From NCBI RefSeq assembly GCF_025465275.1, contig NZ_JAODNK010000092.1:1-64000 (forward strand): 64,000 bases of DNA, given 5' to 3'. Positions within the stretch are counted from its first letter, which is position 1, and every line of letters begins with the position of its first letter. This DNA is from Nocardia sp. (GTDB taxonomy: Bacteria > Actinomycetota > Actinomycetes > Mycobacteriales > Mycobacteriaceae). A program made the position numbers and the translations under genes. The notes beneath the pieces were generated by a model. The model did not search any database. It was not told where the DNA came from and saw only the letters and a list, made by a program, of their open reading frames with translations. Positions 50,731-59,323 of the stretch are shown here, one piece after another.

Positions 50731-51602
50731 GAACATCGGTTCGTTCAGCCCGGGCCCTCGGTTGGCTCGGGCTGGTCCCGTTCCTCGGCTACGTCGGTGT
50801 GTTCTTCCTCCTGCCCACCGGCGTGATCATGTACTCGGCCTTCCGAATTGGTGACGATGCGAATTCCTCCTTCGGGACCGCGAATGTCACGGCGGCACTG
50901 AAGGGCGCGTATCTCACCGGGCTGAAGAACAGTGTCGTGCTGTCCCTGGTGGTCGCGATCATCGCCGCGGTACTGGGTGTGATTCTGGCGTACGCGATTA
51001 CGAGCGGACGCGGGCAGACCCTGCAGCGCGTGGTGTCCACCAGTGCGGCCGTGCTCGCGAATTTCGGTGGGCTGCCACTGGCATTCCTGTTCGTCGCGGC
51101 GATCGGCAATGCCGGTGTGCTGACGAAACTGTTGCAGGATCATCTGGGCGTTTCCTTGCGTGACGATCTGCACCTGGATCTGTACTCCCAGGCCGGCGTG
51201 CAGTTCGTCTACCTGTATTTCCTTGTGCCGCTGATGGTTCTGGTGATCACACCGGCGCTCGAGGGATTGCGGCCGGAATGGCGTGAGGCGGCCGAGAGCC
51301 TCGGTGCGCGGGGCTGGCAGTACTGGCGCTATGTCGCCGGACCCGCCCTGCTGCCGCACTTCCTCGGCAGCGTCGCGCTGCTGTTCTGCACATCCTTCTC
51401 CTCTTTCGCCACGGCCGATGCGCTCACCAATGGCACGCTCTCGATCACGCCGCTGCAGATCGAGAGCGCCGTCTCCGGCAATGTGCTTGTCGGACAGGAG
51501 AATCTGGGCGCCGCCATGGCTCTGAACATGATCGTGGTCGTGGTGCCGCTCACCCTGCTCTACCAGTACATGCAGAACAGGACCTCGCGATGGCTACAGT
51601 GA
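50727..51602 (+). CDS. ABC transporter permease 1
   Basis: A 291-residue inner-membrane permease with six or so helices and the EAA loop EAAESLGARGWQYWRYVAGP that contacts the ATPase. It overlaps both the binding protein gene and the second permease gene (13 bases), so the operon is tightly coupled. Confidence 0.9.
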   Translation: MRTSVRSARALGWLGLVPFLGYVGVFFLLPTGVIMYSAFRIGDDANSSFGTANVTAALKGAYLTGLKNSVVLSLVVAIIAAVLGVILAYAITSGRGQTLQRVVSTSAAVLANFGGLPLAFLFVAAIGNAGVLTKLLQDHLGVSLRDDLHLDLYSQAGVQFVYLYFLVPLMVLVITPALEGLRPEWREAAESLGARGWQYWRYVAGPALLPHFLGSVALLFCTSFSSFATADALTNGTLSITPLQIESAVSGNVLVGQENLGAAMALNMIVVVVPLTLLYQYMQNRTSRWLQ

Positions 51603-52477
51603 CCGATCCCGCGGCGGCGCTGGGCAGCCCGGCGGCGGCGCCGAATCCGCCGCGCCGTTCAGCACGCCGGGTATCACCGCCCACGGCCTACTGGCGCTGG
51701 ATCGTGCTCGGTCTCGCCGCGATCTACTTCATCGGGCCGTTCGCGGTGGCGTTCTGGTTCACCATCCACGACAAGGGCGGGGTGAGTTTTCGCGTCTACA
51801 CGCGAATCCTTTCCGCGAACGGGCTTTCCGGCACCCTGAGTACCTCGCTGATCCTCGGCCTGATCGCGGTGGTCATCACGCTGGTGCTCATGGTGCCGAC
51901 AATGCTGCTGGTGCACTTGCGTTTACCCGCCGCGCGCACGCTGGTCGAGCTGTTGTCCCTGCTGCCGTTGGTGATTCCGCCGGTCGCCCTGGTGGTGGGT
52001 GTGCGCAGCGTGCTGTCGTGGGGCAATAACAGCGACTACGTCCAAGTGTCCCAGGTGTTCACGGCACTGCAGCAGCAGCCGCTGTCGCTGATTCTGGCCC
52101 TGGAGTACGTGGTGATCGCGCTGCCGTTCACCTTTCGTGCGCTCGACGCCGGAATCCGGGGTTCGCGCATCGACGTCCTGGTCGAAGCCGCGCAAAACCT
52201 CGGCGCCGGATGGACGATAGTGATGTGGCGGGTGGTGCTGCCCACGCTGCGCACCGCACTGCTGAACGCGGCCTTCCTGACCTTCGCATTGGTCATGGGG
52301 GAGTACACCATTGCGAAGATTCTCATCTTCCGCACCTTCCCGGTGTGGCTTGCACAGTCCGCCAATTCCGATGGCCAGTTGCAGGTCGCGCTGTCGATTC
52401 TGAGCTTGGTGCTCACCTGGCTCGTACTACTCGTAGTCGTCTCGATCGCCGGTCGATCACGAAAGGCTCCCCGATGA
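51590..52477 (+). CDS. ABC transporter permease 2
   Basis: A 295-residue permease of the spermidine/phosphonate type. After a Pro/Arg-rich cytoplasmic N-terminus come six helices and the EAA motif EAAQNLGAGWTIVMWRVVLP. Its stop overlaps the ATPase start (ATGA). Confidence 0.9.
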   Translation: MATVTDPAAALGSPAAAPNPPRRSARRVSPPTAYWRWIVLGLAAIYFIGPFAVAFWFTIHDKGGVSFRVYTRILSANGLSGTLSTSLILGLIAVVITLVLMVPTMLLVHLRLPAARTLVELLSLLPLVIPPVALVVGVRSVLSWGNNSDYVQVSQVFTALQQQPLSLILALEYVVIALPFTFRALDAGIRGSRIDVLVEAAQNLGAGWTIVMWRVVLPTLRTALLNAAFLTFALVMGEYTIAKILIFRTFPVWLAQSANSDGQLQVALSILSLVLTWLVLLVVVSIAGRSRKAPR

Positions 52478-53544
52478 CCGCCCAGCCAGTCCCCGAGATC
52501 AGCAGCACCGCAGTCGGTTTCGTCGACGTGCACCGCCATTACGGCTCGGTGCGGGCCCTCGACGGTCTGAATCTGGATATCGAGCCCGGCGAATTCGTCG
52601 CGCTACTGGGTCCGTCCGGATGCGGGAAGACCACGGCGCTGCGGATTCTCGCCGGATTCGATCACCCGACCTCCGGCGAGATTCTCGTCGACGGGCGCGA
52701 CGCGTCGGCCATTCCGGCGAACAAGCGCGATATGGGCATGGTCTTCCAGTCCTACAGCCTGTTCCCGACCATGTCGGCGCTCGACAATGTCGCCTTCGGG
52801 CTCAATCTGCGTGGACGGCCCGCCAAGCGGCGCCGGGAGCGGGCGCAGGAGCTGCTCGATATGGTCGGGCTCGCCGAGCATATGGCGAAGTTCCCGCATC
52901 AGCTGTCGGGCGGGCAGCAGCAGCGCGTCGCTCTGGCGCGTGCGCTCGCGATCGCCCCGCGCGTGCTGCTGCTCGACGAGCCGTTGTCGGCGCTCGATGC
53001 GAAAGTGCGGCAGCAGTTGCGGGAGGAGATCCGGCGTATTCAACGAGAATTGGGTGTGACCACGGTCTTCGTCACCCACGACCAGGAGGAGGCGCTGGCC
53101 ATCGCGGACCGGGTCGCGGTCATGCGCAATGGCCGGATGGAACAGTGCGCGAGTCCCGATCAGGTGTACCAGCGGCCCGCGACACCGTTTGTCGCCGAAT
53201 TCGTCGGGACCATGAACCGCATTCCGGCGACTGCGGTCGACGCCACCCATGTGCGGGTGGGGGAGCAGGTGCTGCTGTGTGACGGTGAGGCGACGTGCTC
53301 CGGTGAGGTGACGGTGCTCGCTCGCCCGGAGGCGGTCCTGGTGCACGAATCCTCCGATGGCACAGCGATTGTAGAGGCCGGGACCTTCTACGGTGCGACC
53401 ACCCGCCTGCGCCTGACCCGGGCCGACGGGACGCAATTGCTCGCGGATATCGCCAGCCATCGTGCGGGCGACCTGCCGCCCGGTACTCGTGTCGAAGTTT
53501 CGCTGCTCGACCGGCCGGTGCTGCTGGCGGCGGAACCGAGTTGA
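52474..53544 (+). CDS. ABC transporter ATP-binding protein
   Basis: A 356-residue ATPase: Walker A LLGPSGCGKTTALR at about residue 45, Q-loop FQSYSLFPTM, signature LSGGQQQRVALARAL, Walker B VLLLDEPLSALD and the switch His in VTHDQEEALAIADRV. A C-terminal TOBE-like domain follows (ARPEAVLVHESSDG), as in the PotA/PhnT group. It drives uptake through the two preceding permeases. Confidence 0.93.
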   Translation: MTAQPVPEISSTAVGFVDVHRHYGSVRALDGLNLDIEPGEFVALLGPSGCGKTTALRILAGFDHPTSGEILVDGRDASAIPANKRDMGMVFQSYSLFPTMSALDNVAFGLNLRGRPAKRRRERAQELLDMVGLAEHMAKFPHQLSGGQQQRVALARALAIAPRVLLLDEPLSALDAKVRQQLREEIRRIQRELGVTTVFVTHDQEEALAIADRVAVMRNGRMEQCASPDQVYQRPATPFVAEFVGTMNRIPATAVDATHVRVGEQVLLCDGEATCSGEVTVLARPEAVLVHESSDGTAIVEAGTFYGATTRLRLTRADGTQLLADIASHRAGDLPPGTRVEVSLLDRPVLLAAEPS

Positions 53545-53557
53545 ATAGAGTTGGCGT

Positions 53558-54322
53558 GTGACCACTGGACAGCCGAGGGTGCCGCGGTATCGGGAGATCG
53601 CCGAGCAGTTGCGCGAGGCGATCGAGAACGGTGAGTTCGCCGACGGTGAGTCATTGCCCTCGGAACACCATCTCGGCGAACGCTACGGCGTTTCGCGGGG
53701 CACCATTCGGCAGACCTTCGCCTATCTGCGCGCCTCGGGCATCGTCTCGTCGCGGCAGGGTGCACGACGGCAGGTGCTGCGTGGTCCACGCGCGCAACCG
53801 ATGACCGAATTGCTCAGCTTCTCACGATGGGCGCGGAGCATCGGCGAGACGCCGAGCAGCCGCACCATCGGGACCGAATTTGTCACCCCCGCACCGGAGG
53901 TCCGGGAGAAACTGGGTTTGACGCAGGGGGAGCAGGCTTTTCACGTCGAGCGGGTCCGGCTGCTGAGCGGGGCGGCGATCATGCTGGAGAGCACCTACTA
54001 CCCGGAACGACTCGCCGCGCCGATTCTGGCCATGGACCTCGACGCCGAGTCGATCACCGACAATCTCGAGGACTACGGCATCGTCTTCGTCGACGCCGAA
54101 CATTCGATCGAGGCGATCGGCGCTACCGCGCGTACCGCGGAGCTGCTCGGAATCCACATCGGCACACCGCTATTGCGCACCATGCGCCGGACCACCGACC
54201 CGGCGGGTGAGGTGCTCGAGTGTTCGTTCGACACCTACCTCGGGTCGGCGGTCGCCTTCGTCGTGCGTAATTCGGTGGCCGCGGGTGCGGTCAGCCGGGT
54301 CAGATCGAAGGTGTCGCACTGA
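53558..54322 (+). CDS. GntR-family (HutC/UTRA) regulator of the phosphonate cluster
   Basis: A 254-residue regulator. The winged helix is RYREIAEQLREAIENGEFADGESLPSEHHLGERYGVSRGTIRQTFAYL (residues about 9-55); the UTRA ligand domain starts near residue 85 (LLSFSRWARSIGETPSSR) and ends with FDTYLGSAVAFVV. PhnF and related UTRA proteins sense phosphonates or phosphate esters. The GTG start is 13 bases after the importer operon, so it is probably cotranscribed. Its 3' end overlaps the convergent TmpB-like gene by 23 bases. Confidence 0.88.
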   Translation: MTTGQPRVPRYREIAEQLREAIENGEFADGESLPSEHHLGERYGVSRGTIRQTFAYLRASGIVSSRQGARRQVLRGPRAQPMTELLSFSRWARSIGETPSSRTIGTEFVTPAPEVREKLGLTQGEQAFHVERVRLLSGAAIMLESTYYPERLAAPILAMDLDAESITDNLEDYGIVFVDAEHSIEAIGATARTAELLGIHIGTPLLRTMRRTTDPAGEVLECSFDTYLGSAVAFVVRNSVAAGAVSRVRSKVSH

Positions 54323-54869
54323 GCGTGCGATCCATCGCCTCGATAGCGGTACGGAAATCGGCGAGGGTCAGCTCCGGGGCATTCGGATCCTTACCGGCAT
54401 CGTCGAATCTGCGCAGCGCCGTCGCGGCATCGCGGTGCGGTTCGGCGGTGAAGGCCGCCACCTCCTCGGGGCTCATGGTCCCGCCCTGTACGGCCATGGT
54501 GAATTTCGATGCCTCCGAAAGCCTCTCGTAGTAGGTCGAGTCCGTCGCGCACAGATACCGCTTGGCGGCCACATGCAGGCGGACCGGCTCGGTGACCGAG
54601 GCATCGAACCACTGCGAAAGCCATTCGGCGGCAATCGTGTCATGGCGATTGTCATTGCCCCGCATGAGCTCTCGACCGCTCATGGCGCCCGAGAAATGCC
54701 CGACATCGTGCACCACGGCGGCGACGATCAATGCCGTCGGAGCGCCCGATTCGCGGGCCGCCCGAGCGGTCTGGAACATGTGCGCCGCCATCGAAACCTG
54801 CTCGCCGAGGTAGTCTTTCGCGCCCTCGCCTTCGAACAGCTCCGACAGGGCCTCATACGCATGCGTCAT
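54300..54869 (-). CDS. tmpB: HD-domain mixed-valent diiron oxygenase, TmpB/PhnZ-like
   Basis: A 189-residue HD protein. The PhnZ/TmpB iron ligands and substrate-gating pair can be placed: Tyr20 and Glu23 in DYLGEQVSMAAHM, His30, the His54-Asp55 pair and His58 in AAVVHDVGHFSG, His76 in DNRHDTIAAEW and His99 in PVRLHVAAKRYL. The family cleaves a 1-hydroxyphosphonate C-P bond with O2. With a TmpA-type partner the expected reaction is hydroxylated 2-trimethylaminoethylphosphonate to glycine betaine plus phosphate; the PhnZ reaction (to glycine) is the alternative. It is coupled to the upstream dioxygenase gene by ATGA. Confidence 0.8.
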   Translation of the reverse strand: MTHAYEALSELFEGEGAKDYLGEQVSMAAHMFQTARAARESGAPTALIVAAVVHDVGHFSGAMSGRELMRGNDNRHDTIAAEWLSQWFDASVTEPVRLHVAAKRYLCATDSTYYERLSEASKFTMAVQGGTMSPEEVAAFTAEPHRDAATALRRFDDAGKDPNAPELTLADFRTAIEAMDRTLSATPSI

Positions 54870-55996
54870 CGCGCCTGCTCCTCCAGTTTCCGCAGGGTGC
54901 TCGACAGGCCGTCCAGATCGGCGTAGGTGCCCTGGAGGTGGCGGCCGCCGGCTGCCGCGAAAGCAGTGCGGGCGTGCAGGGTCCGGGTGTTGTCGAAAAT
55001 CAGGCAATCACCGATGCCGAGCCGGAAGTTCAGCTGAGCCTGTGGTGCGTACAGCAGTTCCGCGAAGGTCCGGTACGCGGCATAGAACGCGCGGACGCGC
55101 GCTGGATCGGCGAGCGGCACTTCCATCGACCTGTTGTTGAACCGGACCTCACGAATCCGGTGCTCCGCATCGAGACCGATCAGGGGCACCACAGCAGCCA
55201 AACGGGTGCCATCACCCTCGTACCGATAGGTGACCGCGGTCGAAGTGAGCACGTCGAAGGCGGCAGGATCATTCGCACGCAGGGTCGCGGCCGCCGCGAA
55301 GCCGTCGACGAGGCCGGAATCACCGCCCTCGGCGGCATTGTGCAGGCACAGCAGCAGTTGCAGCGTCGGCACCGGATCTCGGTACGGGTTGTCGGTGTGC
55401 GGGGTGATGGCCAATCCCGTGAATGCCAGATTCACCGGATTGGGTTCCACCCGGACATCGAAGATCCGGCCGTAATTCGTCTCGCGCACATACCCGAACG
55501 TCTCCGCGACCTGTGTCACCTGGCCTAGCTCGGCCGGAACTCCGCGCAGCAGTACAAATCCCCACTCGACCACCTGCCGCAGCGCCGGACCGGGATTCTC
55601 CAGGTACGTCTGCCAGGCGACCGGTGCCAAGTCTGCGGCGTCGGCCTGTGGCCAGAGGGTCTTCGACCGCTCGCTGCGATGGTCGAGATCGGCGACGCGA
55701 GCGGTATCGCCCAGCAGGCCGTCGATCGCGAACGACGTACGGTGCCCGCCCGGCGCGAAGACGACCTCGAGCCGATCGTTGATGACACCCGCATCCTCGA
55801 CGCGGACCTCGGCGGGCAGCTCGACGATATTGAACAGCCGCTGTCCGCTCGTCGTATCACGGCTGAGCGCATCAGGGGCGTTGTCCCGCAACCACATTGC
55901 CGGTATCTCGACGGTGCGATCGGCCGTCGTCAACCACACATCCCCGTCCACAACGGATGCCTCGACCGCAGGCCCGTTCACAACTTGGCTATACAT
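54866..55996 (-). CDS. tmpA: Fe(II)/2-oxoglutarate dioxygenase, TmpA-like (gamma-butyrobetaine hydroxylase family)
   Basis: A 376-residue protein. The N-terminal gamma-butyrobetaine hydroxylase-type domain has VEIPAMWLRDNAPDALSRD; the zinc Cys residues of the eukaryotic enzymes are absent. The TauD-type catalytic domain has His-x-Asp in AITPHTDNPYRDP and the distal His/Arg in DNTRTLHARTAF. PhnY, the other phosphonate hydroxylase, belongs to the PhyH family without this N-terminal domain, so TmpA (hydroxylation at C1 of 2-trimethylaminoethylphosphonate) fits better. No ribosome site precedes the ATG, so the mRNA may be leaderless. Confidence 0.75.
   Translation of the reverse strand: MYSQVVNGPAVEASVVDGDVWLTTADRTVEIPAMWLRDNAPDALSRDTTSGQRLFNIVELPAEVRVEDAGVINDRLEVVFAPGGHRTSFAIDGLLGDTARVADLDHRSERSKTLWPQADAADLAPVAWQTYLENPGPALRQVVEWGFVLLRGVPAELGQVTQVAETFGYVRETNYGRIFDVRVEPNPVNLAFTGLAITPHTDNPYRDPVPTLQLLLCLHNAAEGGDSGLVDGFAAAATLRANDPAAFDVLTSTAVTYRYEGDGTRLAAVVPLIGLDAEHRIREVRFNNRSMEVPLADPARVRAFYAAYRTFAELLYAPQAQLNFRLGIGDCLIFDNTRTLHARTAFAAAGGRHLQGTYADLDGLSSTLRKLEEQAR
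55984..55995. promoter_or_regulatory. candidate GntR operator, catabolic side
   Basis: The same 12 bases as at 49497, here covering the start codon and first codons of the TmpA-like gene. A repressor bound here would block initiation directly, particularly if the transcript is leaderless. Confidence 0.5.
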
Positions 55997-56110
55997 GTTG
56001 AGGAGTATGGCACGACGCTCCGGACCGCCCGGGTGGTCACGCCCTGAATATCGCGTGAACAGCTGCCTTCGCCGTAGCAGTCGAGCAGCGGCGTACCTGA
56101 AAATATCGAT

Positions 56111-57301
56111 GTGAGTTCAGAAATGATCGTTCTTTTGATCGTGATCGTCACCGCGTTGGGATTCGATTTCACCAACGGTTTCCATGACACTGCCAATGCA
56201 ATGGCGACGTCGATCGCCACCGGAGCACTCAAGCCCCGGGTGGCGGTAGCCATGTCGGCGGTGCTCAATTTGCTGGGCGCCTTCCTCTCGGTGGAGGTCG
56301 CCAAGACTGTGTCGGGTGGTCTGCTGAATATCGGCAATGTGAACCACATGGCAATGCTGCACATCGTTTTCGCCGGCCTGGTCGGCGGCATTCTGTGGAA
56401 TCTGCTCACCTGGCTGTTCGGAATTCCGTCGAGTTCCTCGCATGCGCTGTTCGGTGGCCTGATCGGCGCGGCCGTGGCCGCCCTGGGCGCCAGCGGCGTG
56501 ATCTGGACCGGCAATGAGAAGACCGGACTGATCAGCAAGATCATCGTTCCGGCGGTGCTGGCGCCGTTCGTCGCCGCGCTGGTCGCGGGGCTGGGCACCT
56601 TCCTGATCTACCGGCTCACCCGCCGATCGGCGAAGAAGCGGGTCGATGACGGCTTCCGTTGGGGCCAGATCGGTTCCGCCGCACTGGTTTCGCTCGCGCA
56701 CGGCACGAACGACGCGCAGAAGACGATGGGCGTCATCTTCATGGCCCTGGTCGCGCACGGCACCTTCAACAACAGCGACGATATTCCGCTGTGGGTGAAG
56801 TTCGCCTGTGCCTCCGCTATTGCCCTGGGCACCTACCTGGGTGGCTGGCGCATCATTCGCACGCTCGGCAAGGGCCTTGTGGAAATCGACCCGCCGCAGG
56901 GTTTCGCGGCCGAAGCCTCCTCGGCGGCAATCATTCTCACGTCGGCGCAGTTCGGTCTGCCGCTCTCGACCACGCAGGTCGCGACCGGATCGATCCTGGG
57001 CACCGGGCTCGGCAAGCCGGGCGCGGAAGTGCGCTGGGGCGTCCTGGGCCGGATGGCGACCGCCTGGCTGTTCACGCTGCCGCTGGCGGGCCTGGTCGGC
57101 GCGCTGTGCTGGGGGATCGCGGATCTGTTCGGCGGACTCGGCGGTGTCCTGGTCGACTTCGCGCTGCTGATCGGCCTGTCGGTCTTCATCTACCTGCGTT
57201 CCCGGCGAAACCCGGTGGACACCAGCAATGTCAACGACGAATGGGACGGCGGCCTCACGCCTCCGTCGGACGTCAAGGTCGCCGCCGGCGCGACGGTCTG
57301 A
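56111..57301 (+). CDS. pitA: low-affinity inorganic phosphate transporter
   Basis: A 396-residue PiT-family transporter with both signature repeats: GFDFTNGFHDTANAMATSIATGAL near the N-terminus and LAHGTNDAQKTMGVI in the second half, plus GIPSSSSHALFGGLIGA and QFGLPLSTTQVATGSILG. It imports phosphate as a metal-phosphate/proton symporter. The gene order pitA, small membrane protein, DUF3349 matches Rv0545c-Rv0543c in M. tuberculosis. It is divergent from the TmpA-like gene across 114 bases, so phosphate released from phosphonate and imported phosphate meet in one locus. Confidence 0.93.
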   Translation: MSSEMIVLLIVIVTALGFDFTNGFHDTANAMATSIATGALKPRVAVAMSAVLNLLGAFLSVEVAKTVSGGLLNIGNVNHMAMLHIVFAGLVGGILWNLLTWLFGIPSSSSHALFGGLIGAAVAALGASGVIWTGNEKTGLISKIIVPAVLAPFVAALVAGLGTFLIYRLTRRSAKKRVDDGFRWGQIGSAALVSLAHGTNDAQKTMGVIFMALVAHGTFNNSDDIPLWVKFACASAIALGTYLGGWRIIRTLGKGLVEIDPPQGFAAEASSAAIILTSAQFGLPLSTTQVATGSILGTGLGKPGAEVRWGVLGRMATAWLFTLPLAGLVGALCWGIADLFGGLGGVLVDFALLIGLSVFIYLRSRRNPVDTSNVNDEWDGGLTPPSDVKVAAGATV

Positions 57302-57314
57302 GGAGCTACGGTCC

Positions 57315-57614
57315 ATGCATACGTTCAACGCCATCGCCAAGTCACTCGGTGAAGTGACGCTGATCGCCCTGGTCCTCGGGGCCGGACTGCCGCTGATCTT
57401 CACGATCGGCATCCGGTTCTGGTCGATGGAGACCGTAACCGCGGACGGGACGGCGCCCACCGGCGCCCGCAACCCGGCCGCACTCGCGGTGGCCTACCTC
57501 TGCTTCGCTATTGTCATCCTGGCGATCGGGGCCGGAATCCTGTACATCGCAAAGGATTTCATCAGCCACTCGTTCGACGTCCAGCTCTTCGGCGCCAAAC
57601 CTCCCAAGAAGTGA
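57315..57614 (+). CDS. small membrane protein of the pit operon (Rv0544c-like)
   Basis: A 99-residue protein with two transmembrane helices (ALVLGAGLPLIFTIGIRFW and ALAVAYLCFAIVILAIGAGIL) and a basic C-terminus. AGGAG precedes the ATG, 13 bases after pitA. Conserved next to pitA in mycobacteria and nocardiae; function unknown, possibly a PitA accessory. Confidence 0.85.
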   Translation: MHTFNAIAKSLGEVTLIALVLGAGLPLIFTIGIRFWSMETVTADGTAPTGARNPAALAVAYLCFAIVILAIGAGILYIAKDFISHSFDVQLFGAKPPKK

Positions 57615-57618
57615 ATCC

Positions 57619-57930
57619 ATGACTTTTTCGAGTACGTCAATTCTCGGAGCGGTATTGCGCTGGTTGCGCGCGGGATACCCCGACGGTGTTCCGTCCGAGG
57701 ACTATGTGGCGCTGTTCGCGGTACTGCACCGCCGCCTCACCGCATCCGAAATCAATCAAGTAGTCGAACAATTGGTGGCCGAGGATACCGACGGCCGCGA
57801 CGGCCGCGATCGCATCGAGGCCGCGATTGCGGGGCTTGCCCATGAGAAGCCCGGCGACGACGATATAAACCGTGTCGCGTCACGGCTGGCGGCCGCCGGC
57901 TGGCCGCTGGCACACCCGTCCGAGGCCTGA
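57619..57930 (+). CDS. DUF3349 protein, first copy
   Basis: A 103-residue protein of the Rv0543c family. The signature ILGAVLRWLRAGYPDGVPSEDYVALFAVL and the closing RVASRLAAAGWPLAHP are shared with the next gene. The fold is a small helical bundle; function unknown. Four bases separate it from the membrane protein gene. Confidence 0.88.
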   Translation: MTFSSTSILGAVLRWLRAGYPDGVPSEDYVALFAVLHRRLTASEINQVVEQLVAEDTDGRDGRDRIEAAIAGLAHEKPGDDDINRVASRLAAAGWPLAHPSEA

Positions 57931-57956
57931 TACCTACCGCGGAGGCCGGAATTCCT

Positions 57957-58268
57957 ATGGCGTTATCTGCACTGCTGTCCCGCATCGTCGCCTGGCTGCG
58001 TGCCGGATATCCGCACGGGGTGCCGGATACCGATTACATCCCGTTGCTCTCGCTGCTGGCGGGGCGACTGCCCGAGGACGAGGTGCGGCAGATCGCTGCC
58101 GCACTCGTCCAGCAGGGTGCACTTCCCGCTGACAAGGCCGATGTCGGGGTGGTCATCACCAAACTGACCGACGAGCTGCCGAGCGAATCCGACCTGGCCC
58201 GTGTGCGCGCGCACCTGGTGGCGTCGGGCTGGCCGATCGAGAACGACTGGAACGACATCGGCCAGTGA
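57957..58268 (+). CDS. DUF3349 protein, second copy
   Basis: A 103-residue paralog of the preceding protein: LLSRIVAWLRAGYPHGVPDTDYIPLLSLL and RVRAHLVASGWPIEND. The tandem pair indicates a duplication within the pit operon. It is the last gene before a bidirectional terminator. Confidence 0.88.
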   Translation: MALSALLSRIVAWLRAGYPHGVPDTDYIPLLSLLAGRLPEDEVRQIAAALVQQGALPADKADVGVVITKLTDELPSESDLARVRAHLVASGWPIENDWNDIGQ

Positions 58269-58295
58269 CAGCGCGCTAGGTCGCGGAACGTCGCG

Positions 58296-58324
58296 ATGCC
58301 ATCACCGCACTGCGGTGATGGCAT
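58296..58324. terminator. bidirectional terminator between DUF3349 and beta-lactamase genes
   Basis: ATGCCATCACCGC pairs perfectly with GCGGTGATGGCAT around a three-base loop. The right part overlaps the last codons of the minus-strand beta-lactamase gene. Confidence 0.75.
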
Positions 58325-59240
58325 TCCTGGTCGCCTCCGCGATCAAGTCATTGTTCGCCTGGGCATCTTGCGCGGAGTGGGTGGACAGCACCGCGATAAC
58401 GATGGGTGCGCTGCTGCCGGTCGGCCAGGTGACGGCAATGTCATTGGCAGTTCCGTAGCCGGAGCCGGTGCCGGTTTTGTCGGCGGTCTGCCAGTCGCTC
58501 GGCAGGCCCGCGCGGATACGCGTGCCGCCGGTCGTATTGGCGAGCAGCCACGCCGTCAACTGCTTGCGCTCCGGGGCCTGGAGTGCGTCGCCGGTGGTGA
58601 GAGCCTGGTAGTCGTGTGCGATCGCGGCCGGTGTCGTGGTGTCCTGCTCATTGCCCGGGATCGAATCGTTGAGCGCCGGTTCCCAGCGGTCCAGCCGAGT
58701 GACCTGATCGCCGAGGGTCCGAACGAATTGGGTGACCGCCTGGGGTCCGCCGAGCAGTTTCAGTACCTCGTTGCCCGCGACATTATCGCTGTGAGTGATT
58801 GCCGCATCGCACAATTCGAGTACCGACATACCGCTGCCGACTCGGGCGCCGGTGACCGGCGCGCCATCGGCTGCGGTGACGTCCGCATCGGTGAAATGGA
58901 TGATCTGATCGAAGTATCCGGTCGCGAGCGGATGGGCGTGGAGCAGCGCGCCGCAGGCGAGGGCTTTGAATGTCGAGGCCATGGGGAAGCGCTCGTCCTG
59001 GCGGTAGCCGGCCGTCTTTCCCGAGGCGGTGTCGATTGCGAATACCCCGAGCCGCGCCTGGTTCCGCTGTTCCAGGCCGGCCAATTGGGCGTTGGCGGCA
59101 GTAGTCGTGGAGGCCGCGGGTGCTGCGGTGTCCGGGGTGTTCGAACTGTTTCCGCAGGCAGCGATCGCGGGGAGTATCACAGTCATCATCGCGGCGAATA
59201 TCGGGCGGGCCGGGGTCGACCGCTTTCTGCTCTGAGTCAT
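58302..59240 (-). CDS. class A beta-lactamase (lipoprotein)
   Basis: A 312-residue enzyme with lipobox AIAAC (Cys29) and a Thr/Ala linker. All class A motifs are present: the active Ser in [13 protein letters not shown] (S-x-x-K), THSDNVAGN (S-D-N), [12 protein letters not shown] (the omega-loop Glu) and [12 protein letters not shown] (K-T-G). It hydrolyses beta-lactams at the outer face of the membrane. Chromosomal class A enzymes of this type are usual in Nocardia (FAR/AST group). No BlaI/BlaR or AmpR-type regulator is adjacent. Confidence 0.93.
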   Translation of the reverse strand: MTQSRKRSTPARPIFAAMMTVILPAIAACGNSSNTPDTAAPAASTTTAANAQLAGLEQRNQARLGVFAIDTASGKTAGYRQDERFPMASTFKALACGALLHAHPLATGYFDQIIHFTDADVTAADGAPVTGARVGSGMSVLELCDAAITHSDNVAGNEVLKLLGGPQAVTQFVRTLGDQVTRLDRWEPALNDSIPGNEQDTTTPAAIAHDYQALTTGDALQAPERKQLTAWLLANTTGGTRIRAGLPSDWQTADKTGTGSGYGTANDIAVTWPTGSSAPIVIAVLSTHSAQDAQANNDLIAEATRNAITAVR

Positions 59241-59323
59241 GGTGACACGACAACACAGAACCGGTACGGCTGTCCAAGACCACGCCCGGATGCGGCGATA
59301 TCCGCACCGATATCGACGCAAGG

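Noticed and set aside
54866-55996. Gamma-butyrobetaine hydroxylase of carnitine metabolism
   Set aside because: The family assignment is right, but the coupled HD oxygenase with PhnZ/TmpB residues, the phosphonate-type importer and the UTRA regulator favour a phosphonate hydroxylase.
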